Shown here: piece by piece, positions 54,841 to 64,000 of the stretch | Numbering within the stretch: position 1 is the first letter of the stretch | Layout of the letters: the number at the start of each line of letters is the position of its first letter | Origin: Nephrocerus scutellatus | Taxonomy: Eukaryota > Arthropoda > Insecta > Diptera > Pipunculidae | Reading direction: 5' to 3' | Assembly: GCA_947095585.1 (NCBI GenBank) | Contig: OX352763.1 | Coordinates: forward strand, 59,553,016-59,617,015 | Length of the DNA stretch: 64,000 nucleotides | Translations under genes and position numbers: made by a program | Notes under the pieces: generated by a model | Seen by the model: only the letters and a program-made list of their open reading frames with translations | What the model was told of the DNA's origin: nothing | Databases searched by the model: none

Positions 54841-57800
54841 AAAGATGTCTCACTAAATTGACCCACACCGGTGTCTTCCTAAAGGAATAATCTATCGAAT
54901 AGAGTTTGTTAGATTACATTGCAGAGGGGAAGAGGCATTTGTGCATTGGTTTGAACTTTTGTTATTTTTATGAAATTCTTCAATTTGGAGGTTCTCTGTC
55001 AAGGGGATTGGCCAGTTCCCAGAGATGTCTCACTAAATTGACCCACACCTGTGTCTTCCTAAAGGAACAATCTATCGAATAGAGTTTGTTAGATTACATT
55101 GCAGAGGGGAAGAGGCATTTGTGCATTGGTTTGAACTTTTGTTATTTTTATGAAATTCTTCAATTTGGAGGTTCTCTGTCAAGCGGATTGGTAAGTTCCC
55201 AGAGATGTCTCACTAAATTGACCCACACCTGTGTCTTCCTAAAAGAATAATCTATCGAATAGAGTTTGTTAGATTACATTGCAGAGGGGAAGAGGCATTT
55301 GTGCATCGGTTTGAACTTTTGTTATTTTCATGAAATTCTTCAATTTGGAGGTTCTCTGTCAAGCGGATTGGCCAGTTTCCAGAGATGTCTCACTAAATTG
55401 ACCCACACCTGTGTCTTCCTAGAAGAATAATCTATCGAATAGAGTTTGTTAGATTACATTGCAGAGGGGAAGAGGCATTTGTGCATCGGTTTGAACTTTT
55501 GTTATTTTTATGAAATTCTTCAATTTGGAGTTTCCCTGTCAAGCGGATTGGCCAGTTTCCAGAGATGTCTCACTAAATTGACCCACACCTGTGTCTTCCT
55601 AAAGGAATAATCTATCGAATAGAGTTTGTTAGATTACATTGCAGAGGGGAAGAGGCATTTGTGCATCGGTTTGAACTTTTGTTATTTTTATGAAATTCTT
55701 CAATTTGGAGGTTCTCTGTCAAGCGGATTGGCCAGTTCCCAGAGATGTCTCACTATATTGACCCACACCTGTGTCTTCCTAAAGGAATAATCTATTGAAT
55801 AGAGTTTGTTGGATTACAATGCAGAGGGGAAGAGGCATTTGTGCATCGGTTTGAACTTTTGTTATTTTCATGAAATTCGTCAATTTGGAGGTTCTCTGTC
55901 AAGCGGATTGGTAAGTTCCCAGAGATGTCTCACTAAATTGACCCACAACTGTGTCTTCCTAAAGGAATAATCTATCGAATAGGGTTTGTTAGATTACATT
56001 GCAGAGGGGAAGAGGCATTTGTGCATCGGTTTGAACTTTTGTTATTTTTATGAAATTCTTCAATTTGGAGGTTATCTGTCAAGCGGATTGGCCAGTTCCC
56101 AGAGATTGGTCACTAAATTGACCCACACCTGTGTCTTCCTAAAGGAATAATCTATCGAATAGAGTTTGTTAGATTACATTGCATAGGGGAAGAGGCATTT
56201 GTGCATTGGTTTGAACTTTTGTTATTTTTATGAAATTCTTCAATTTGGAGGTTCTCTGTCAAGGGGATTGGCCAGTTCCCAGAGATGTCTCACTAAATTG
56301 ACCCACACCTGTGTCTTCCTAAAAGAATAATCTATCGAAACGAGTTTGTTAGATTACATTGCAGAGGGGAAGAGGCATTTGTGCATTGGTTTGAACTTTT
56401 GTTATTTTTATGAAATTTTTCAATTTGGAGGTTCTCTGTCAAGCGGATTGGTAAATTCCCAGAGATGTCTCACTAAATTGACCCATACCTGTGTCTTCCC
56501 AAAGGAATAATCTATCGAATAGAGTTTGTTAGATTACATTGCAGAGGGGAAGAGGCATTTGTGCATCGGTTTGAACTTTTGTTATTTTTATGAAATTCTT
56601 CAATTTGGAGGTTCTCTGTCAAGCGGATTGGCCAGTACCCAGAGATGTCTCACTAAATTGACCCACACCTGTGTCTTCCTAAAGGAATAATCTATCGAAT
56701 AGAGTTTGTTAGATTACATTGCATAGGGGAAGAGGCATTTGTGCATTGGTTTGAACTTTTGTTATTTTTATGAAATTCTTCAATTTGGAGGTTCTCTGTC
56801 AAGGGGATTGGCCAGTTCCCAGAGATGTCTCACTAAATTGACTCACACCTGTGTCTTCCTAAAGGAATAATCTATCGAATAGAGTTTGTTAGATTACATT
56901 GCAGAGGGGAACAGGCATTTGTGCATCGGTTTGAACTTTTGTTATTTTTATGAAATTCTTCAATTTGGAGGTTCTCTGTCAAGCGGATTGGCCAGTTCCC
57001 AGAGATGTCTCACTATATTGACCCACACCTGTGTCTTCCTAAAGGAATAATCTATTGAATAGAGTTTGTTGGATTACAATGCAGAGGGGAAGAGGCATTT
57101 GTGCATCGGTTTGAACTTTTGTTATTTTCATGAAATTCGTCAATTTGGAGGTTCTCTGTCAAGCGGATTGGTAAGTTCCCAGAGATGTCTCACTAAATTG
57201 ACCCACAACTGTGTCTTCCTAAAGGAATAATCTATCGAATAGAGTTTCTTAGATTACATTGCAGAGGGGAAGAGGCATTTGTGCATCGGTTCGAACTTTT
57301 GTTATTTTTATGAAATTCTTCAATTTGGAGGTTCCCTGTCAAGCGGATTGGCCAGTTCACAAAGATGTCTCACTAAATTGACCCACACCGGTGTCTTCCT
57401 AAAGGAATAATCTATCGAATAGAGTTTGTTAGATTACATTGCAGAGGGGAAGAGGCATTTGTGCATTGGTTTGAACTTTTGTTATTTTTATGAAATTCTT
57501 CAATTTGGAGGTTCTCTGTCAAGGGGATTGGCCAGTTCCCAGAGATGTCTCACTAAATTGACCCACACCTGTGTCTTCCTAAAGGAACAATCTATCGAAT
57601 AGAGTTTGTTAGATTACATTGCAGAGGGGAAGAGGCATTTGTGCATTGGTTTGAACTTTTGTTATTTTTATGAAATTCTTCAATTTGGAGGTTCTCTGTC
57701 AAGCGGATTGGTAAGTTCCCAGAGATGTCTCACTAAATTGACCCACACCTGTGTCTTCCTAAAAGAATAATCTATCGAATAGAGTTTGTTAGATTACATT

Positions 57801-59460
57801 GCAGAGGGGAAGAGGCATTTGTGCATCGGTTTGAACTTTTGTTATTTTCATGAAATTCTTCAATTTGGAGGTTCTCTGTCAAGCGGATTGGCCAGTTTCC
57901 AGAGATGTCTCACTAAATTGACCCACACCTGTGTCTTCCTAGAAGAATAATCTATCGAATAGAGTTTGTTAGATTACATTGCAGAGGGGAAGAGGCATTT
58001 GTGCATCGGTTTGAACTTTTGTTATTTTTATGAAATTCTTCAATTTGGAGTTTCCCTGTCAAGCGGATTGGCCAGTTTCCAGAGATGTCTCACTAAATTG
58101 ACCCACACCTGTGTCTTCCTAAAGGAATAATCTATCGAATAGAGTTTGTTAGATTACATTGCAGAGGGGAAGAGGATTTGTGCATCGGTTTGAACTTTTG
58201 TTATTTTTATGAAATTCTTCAATTTGGAGGTTCTCTGTCAAGCGGATTGGCCAGTTCCCAGAGATGTCTCACTATATTGACCCACACCTGTGTCTTCCTA
58301 AAGGAATAATCTATTGAATAGAGTTTGTTGGATTACAATGCAGAGGGGAAGAGGCATTTGTGCATCGGTTTGAACTTTTGTTATTTTCATGAAATTCGTC
58401 AATTTGGAGGTTCTCTGTCAAGCGGATTGGTAAGTTCCCAGAGATGTCTCACTAAATTGACCCACAACTGTGTCTTCCTAAAGGAATAATCTATCGAATA
58501 GGGTTTGTTAGATTACATTGCAGAGGGGAAGAGGCATTTGTGCATCGGTTTGAACTTTTGTTATTTTTATGAAATTCTTCAATTTGGAGGTTATCTGTCA
58601 AGCGGATTGGCCAGTTCCCAGAGATGTCTCACTAAATTGACCCACACCTGTGTCTTCCTAAAGGAATAATCTATCGAATAGAGTTTGTTAGATTACATTG
58701 CATAGGGGAAGAGGCATTTGTGCATTGGTTTGAACTTTTGTTATTTTTATGAAATTCTTCAATTTGGAGGTTCTCTGTCAAGGGGATTGGCCAGTTCCCA
58801 GAGATGTCTCACTAAATTGACCCACACCTGTGTCTTCCTAAAAGAATAATCTATCGAAACGAGTTTGTTAGATTACATTGCAGAGGGGAAGAGGCATTTG
58901 TGCATTGGTTTGAACTTTTGTTATTTTTATGAAATTTTTCAATTTGGAGGTTCTCTGTCAAGCGGATTGGTAAATTCCCAGAGATGTCTCACTAAATTGA
59001 CCCATACCTGTGTCTTCCCAAAGGAATAATCTATCGAATAGAGTTTGTTAGATTACATTGCAGAGGGGAAGAGGCATTTGTGCATCGGTTTGAACTTTTG
59101 TTATTTTTATGAAATTCTTCAATTTGGAGGTTCTCTGTCAAGCGGATTGGCCAGTACCCAGATATGTCTCACTAAATTGACCCACACCTGTGTCTTCCTA
59201 AAGGAATAATCTATCGAATAGAGTTTGTTAGATTACATTGCATAGGGGAAGAGGCATTTGTGCATTGGTTTGAACTTTTGTTATTTTTATGAAATTCTTC
59301 AATTTGGAGGTTCTCTGTCAAGGGGATTGGCCAGTTCCCAGAGATGTCTCACTAAATTGACTCACACCTGTGTCTTCCTAAAGGAATAATCTATCGAATA
59401 GAGTTTGTTAGATTACATTGCAGAGGGGAACAGGCATTTGTGCATCGGTTTGAACTTTTG
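54841..59460 (+). repeat. Higher-order repeat, 2,520-bp period (14 monomers)
   Basis: AAAGATGTCTCACTAAATTG with ACACCGG at 54841 recurs at 57361. The ATAGGGTTTGTTAG variant near 55980 recurs near 58499 (one base short because of a 1-bp deletion). Most units between are identical in order. Confidence 0.8.
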
Positions 59461-61860
59461 TTATTTTTATGAAATTCTTCAATTTGGAGTTTCCCTGTCA
59501 AGCGGATTGGCCAGTTTCCAGAGATGTCCCACTAAATTGGACCACACCTGTGTCTTCCTAAAGGAATAATCTATCGAATAGAGTTTGTTAGATTACATTG
59601 CAGAGGGGAAGAGGCATTTGTGCATCGGTTTGAACTTTTGTTATTTTCATGAAATTCGTCAATTTGGAGGTTCTCTGTCAAGCGTATTGGCCAGTTCCCA
59701 GAGATGTCTCACTAAATTGACCCACACTTGTGTCTTCCTAAAGGAATAATCTATCGAATAGAGTTTGTTAGATTACATTGCAGAGGGGAAGAGGCATTTG
59801 TGCATCGGTTGAACTTTTGTTATTTTTATGAAATTCTTCAATTTGGAGGTTCCCTGTCAAGCGGATTGGCCAGTTCACAGAGATGTCTCACTAAATTGAC
59901 CCACACCTGTGTCTTCCTAAAAGAATAATCTATCGAATAGAGTTTGTAAGATAACATTGCAGAGGGGAAGAGGCATTTGTGCATCGGTTTGAACTTTTGT
60001 TATTTTCATGAAATTCTTCAATTTGGAGGTTCTCTGTCAAGCGCATTGGCCAGTTCCCAGAGATGTCTCACTAAATTGACCCACACCTGTGTCTTCCTAA
60101 AGGAATAATCTATCGAAAAGAGTTTGTTAGATTACATTGCAGAGGGGAAGAGGCATTTGTGCATCGGTTTGAACTTTTGTTATTTTTATGAAATTCTTCA
60201 ATTTGGAGGTTCTCTGTCAAGCGTATTGGCCAGTTCCCAGAGATGTCTCACTAAATTGACCCACACTTGTGTCTTCCTAAAGGAATATTCTATCGAATAG
60301 AGTATGTTAGATTACATTGCAGAGGGGAAGAGGCATTTGTGCATCGGTTCGAACTTTTGTTATTTTTATGAAATTCTTCAATTTGGAGGTTCCCTGTCAA
60401 GCGGATTGGCCAGTTCACAGAGATGTCTCACTAAATTGACCCACACCGGTGTCTTCCTAAAGGAATAATCTATCGAATAGAGTTTGTTAGATTACATTGC
60501 AGAGGGGAAGAGGCATTTGTGCATCGGTTTGAACTTTTGTTATTTTCATGAAATTCTTCAATTTGGAGGTTCTCTGTCAAGCGGATTGGCCAGTTCCCAG
60601 AGATGTCTCACTAAATTGACCCACACCTGTGTCTTCCTAAAGGAACAATCTATCGAATAGAGTTTGTTAGATTACATTGCAGAGGGGAAGAGGCATTTGT
60701 GCATTGGTTTGAACTTTTGTTATTTTTATGAAATTCTTCAATTTGGAGGTTCTCTGTCAAGCGGATTGGTAAGTTCCCAGAGATGTCTCACTAAATTGAC
60801 CCACACCTGTGTCTTCCTAAAAGAATAATCTATCGAATAGAGTTTGTTAGATTACATTGCAGAGGGGAAGAGGCATTTGTGCATCGGTTTGAACTTTTGT
60901 TATTTTCATGAAATTCTTCAATTTGGAGGTTCTCTGTCAAGCGGATTGGCCAGTTCCCAGAGATGTCTCACTAAATTGACCCACACCTGTGTCTTCCTAG
61001 AAGAATAATCTATCGAATAGAGTTTGCTAGATTACATTGCAGAGGGGAAGAGGCATTTGTGCATCGGTTTGAACTTTTGTTATTTTTATGAAATTCTTCA
61101 ATTTGGAGTTTCCCTGTCAAGCGGATTGGCCAGTTTCCAGAGATGTCTCACTAAATTGACCCACACCTGTGTCTTCCTAAAGGAATAATCTATCGAATAG
61201 AGTTTGTTAGATTACATTGCAGAGGGGAAGAGGCATTTGTGCATCGGTTTGAACTTTTGTTATTTTTATGAAATTCTTCAATTTGGAGGTTCTCTGTCAA
61301 GCGGATTGGCCAGTTCCCAGAGATGTCTCACTATATTGACCCACACCTGTGTCTTCCTAAAGGAATAATCTATTGAATAGAGTTTGTTGGATTACAATGC
61401 AGAGGGGAAGAGGCATTTGTGCATCGGTTTGAACTTTTGTTATTTTCATGAAATTCGTCAATTTGGAGGTTCTCTGTCAAGCGGATTGGTAAGTTCCCAG
61501 AGATGTCTCACTAAATTGACCCACAACTGTGTCTTCCTAAAGGAATAATCTATCGAATAGAGTTTGTTAGATTACATTGCAGAGGGGAAGAGGCATTTGT
61601 GCATCGGTTTGAACTTTTGTTATTTTTATGAAATTCTTCAATTTGGAGGTTATCTGTCAAGCGGATTGGCCAGTTCCCAGAGGTGTCTCACTAAATTGAC
61701 CCACACCTGTGTCTTCCTAAAGGAATAATCTATCGAATAGAGTTTGTTAGATTACATTGCATAGGGGAAGAGGCATTTGTGCATTGGTTTGAACTTTTGT
61801 TATTTTTATGAAATTCTTCAATTTGGAGGTTCTCTGTCAAGGGGATTGGCCAGTTCCCAG

Positions 61861-64000
61861 AGATGTCTCACTAAATTGACTCACACCCGTATCTTCCTAA
61901 AGGAATAATCTATTGAATAGAGTTTGTTAGATTACATTGCAGAGGGGAAGAGGCATTTGTGCATCGGTTTGAACTTTTGTTATTTTTATGAAAATCTTCA
62001 ATTTGGAGGTTCTCTGTCAAGCGGATTGGCCAGTTCCCAGAGATGTCTCACTAAATTGACCCACACCTGTGTCTTCCTAAAAGAATAATCTATCGAAACG
62101 AGTTTGTTAGATTACATTGCAGAGGGGAAGAGGCATTTGTGCATTGGTTTGAACTTTTGTTATTTTTATGAAATTTTTCAATTTGGAGGTTCTCTGTCAA
62201 GCGGATTGGTAAATTCCCAGAGATGTCTCACTAAATTGACCCATACCTGTGTCTTCCCAAAGGAATAATCTATCGAATACAGTTTGTTAGATTACATTGC
62301 AGAGGGAAAAAGGCATTTGTGCATCGGTTTGAACTTTTGTTATTTTTATGAAATTCTTCAATTTGGAGGTTCTCTGTCAAGCGGATTGGCCAGTACCCAG
62401 AGATGTCTCACTAAATTGACCCACACCTGTGTCTTCCTAAAGGAATAATCTATCGAATAGAGTTTGTTAGATTACATTGCATAGGGGAAGAGGCATTTGT
62501 GCATTGGTTTGAACTTTTGTTATTTTTATGAAATTCTTCAATTTGGAGGTTCTCTGTCAAGGGGATTGGCCAGTTCCCAGAGATGTCTCACTAAATTGAC
62601 TCACACCCGTATCTTCCTAAAGGAATAATCTATTGAATAGAGTTTGTTAGATTACATTGCAGAGGGGAAGAGGCATTTGTGCATCGGTTTGAACTTTTGT
62701 TATTTTTATGAAAATCTTCAATTTGGAGGTTCTCTGTCAAGCGGATTGGCCAGTTCCCAGAGATGTCTCACTAAATTGACCCACACCTGTGTCTTCCTAA
62801 AAGAATAATCTATCGAAACGAGTTTGTTAGATTACATTGCAGAGGGGAAGAGGCATTTGTGCATTGGTTTGAACTTTTGTTATTTTTATGAAATTTTTCA
62901 ATTTGGAGGTTCTCTGTCAAGCGGATTGGTAAATTCCCAGAGATGTCTCACTAAATTGACCCATACCTGTGTCTTCCCAAAGGAATAATCTATCGAATAC
63001 AGTTTGTTAGATTACATTGCAGAGGGAAAAAGGCATTTGTGCATCGGTTTGAACTTTTGTTATTTTTATGAAATTCTTCAATTTGGAGGTTCTCTGTCAA
63101 GCGGATTGGCCAGTACCCAGAGATGTCTCACTAAATTGACCCACACCTGTGTCTTCCTAAAGGAATAATCTATCGAATAGAGTTTGTTAGATTACATTGC
63201 ATAGGGGAAGAGGCATTTGTGCATTGGTTTGAACTTTTGTTATTTTTATGAAATTCTTCAATTTGGAGGTTCTCTGTCAAGGGGATTGGCCAGTTCCCAG
63301 AGATGTCTCACTAAATTGACTCACACCCGTATCTTCCTAAAGGAATAATCTATTGAATAGAGTTTGTTAGATTACATTGCAGAGGGGAAGAGGCATTTGT
63401 GCATCGGTTTGAACTTTTGTTATTTTTATGAAAATCTTCAATTTGGAGGTTCTCTGTCAAGCGGATTGGCCAGTTCCCAGAGATGTCTCACTAAATTGAC
63501 CCACACCTGTGTCTTCCTAAAAGAATAATCTATCGAAACGAGTTTGTTAGATTACATTGCAGAGGGGAAGAGGCATTTGTGCATTGGTTTGAACTTTTGT
63601 TATTTTTATGAAATTTTTCAATTTGGAGGTTCTCTGTCAAGCGGATTGGTAAATTCCCAGAGATGTCTCACTAAATTGACCCATACCTGTGTCTTCCCAA
63701 AGGAATAATCTATCGAATACAGTTTGTTAGATTACATTGCAGAGGGAAAAAGGCATTTGTGCATCGGTTTGAACTTTTGTTATTTTTATGAAATTCTTCA
63801 ATTTGGAGGTTCTCTGTCAAGCGGATTGGCCAGTACCCAGAGATGTCTCACTAAATTGACCCACACCTGTGTCTTCCTAAAGGAATAATCTATCGAATAG
63901 AGTTTGTTAGATTACATTGCATAGGGGAAGAGGCATTTGTGCATTGGTTTGAACTTTTGTTATTTTTATGAAATTCTTCAATTTGGAGGTTATCTGTCAA
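61861..64000 (+). repeat. Higher-order repeat, 720-bp period (4 monomers), three copies
   Basis: ACTCACACCCGTATCTTCC near 61878 recurs near 62598 and 63318; AGAGGGAAAAAGG near 62301 recurs near 63021 and 63741. The copies look identical, making this the youngest amplification in the window. The last unit changes to the GGTTATCTGTC variant at 63988, so the run ends at the window edge. Confidence 0.85.

Larger units (their letters stand above)
23571..64000 (+). repeat. 180-bp satellite array, right arm (~225 monomers)
   Basis: Continuous head-to-tail 180-bp units to the window edge with only a few indels: 19 bp inserted at 23595, 1-bp losses near 24525, 49601, 58174 and 59810, a 6-bp duplication at 28941-28952 and a 13-bp deletion at about 53966. 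Monomers are AT-rich and very similar, differing at a limited set of diagnostic sites such as GGCCAG/GGTAAG, CGAATAGAG/CGAAACGAG and GTTAGATTACATT/GTTGGATTACAAT, which recur in ordered blocks. Each unit has the short dyad TCTAT-CGA-ATAGA. Not coding: the only open frames over 60 codons (53852-54073, 59728-59928) arise where an indel shifts the frame. A centromeric or pericentromeric role is plausible but not shown. Confidence 0.97.

Noticed and set aside
59728..59928. 66-codon open frame in the satellite
   Set aside because: It exists only because of a 1-bp deletion near 59810.
23571..64000. CRISPR-like array
   Set aside because: Direct tandem repeats with no unique spacers, a 180-bp unit and eukaryotic retroelement context: a satellite.

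Overview
The window looks like constitutive heterochromatin of a dipteran, most likely a Drosophila. The reasons are a long tandem satellite array, nested and decayed Ty3/gypsy-class retroelements, errantivirus-type env remnants, and primer-binding sites matching the 3' end of insect tRNA-Lys. I see no host gene, tRNA, rRNA or CRISPR array. Genus-level assignment is inference; I do not recognise the satellite family by name.

Layout. (1) 1-6.8 kb is a retroelement graveyard, mostly in minus orientation. It holds two copies of an errantivirus-like integrase fragment (1-626 and 6216-6726), a decayed env-like region (4916-6180) followed by LTR-type signals, and separately the LTR end plus tRNA-Lys primer-binding site of an element related to the big one described next (1538-1800). 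Several short AT-rich repeats lie between. (2) 6.83-9.07 kb is the left arm of a 180-bp satellite array, starting with a diverged edge monomer. (3) 9,075-23,570 is one LTR retrotransposon, plus strand, inserted in a satellite monomer. It has a 4-bp target duplication (AGAG), 8-bp terminal inverted repeats (TGTAATGG/CCATTACA) and unusually long LTRs (3,897 bp on the 5' side, 3,479 bp on the 3' side). A 2.1-kb leader carries two tRNA-Lys primer-binding sites. It is followed by an intact gag with an N-terminal RING-H2 finger, a broken pol (protease, RT, RNase H, integrase) and the 3' LTR. (4) 23,571-64,000 is the right arm of the array, about 225 monomers of 180 bp, in which variant monomers recur as higher-order blocks (periods such as 1,620, 1,980, 4,140, 1,260, 2,520 and 720 bp).

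How the parts work together. In the large element a TATA box and initiator at 9858-9887 would start an RNA running through about 3 kb of U5 and a 2.1-kb leader before the gag ATG at 15082. Pol lies in the +1 frame relative to Gag and starts without an ATG. This copy cannot make a normal Pol: the protease active-site glycine is arginine, the RT appears shortened, and integrase is split by frameshifts. The LTRs are otherwise very similar, so the insertion looks fairly young. The 5' LTR alone carries a 363-bp piece identical to part of the leader, including another primer-binding site.

Most notable: the RING-H2 domain fused to Gag, the short membrane-segment ORF ending 2 nt before gag, the giant LTRs with a mosaic multi-PBS leader, and the layered higher-order structure of the satellite.
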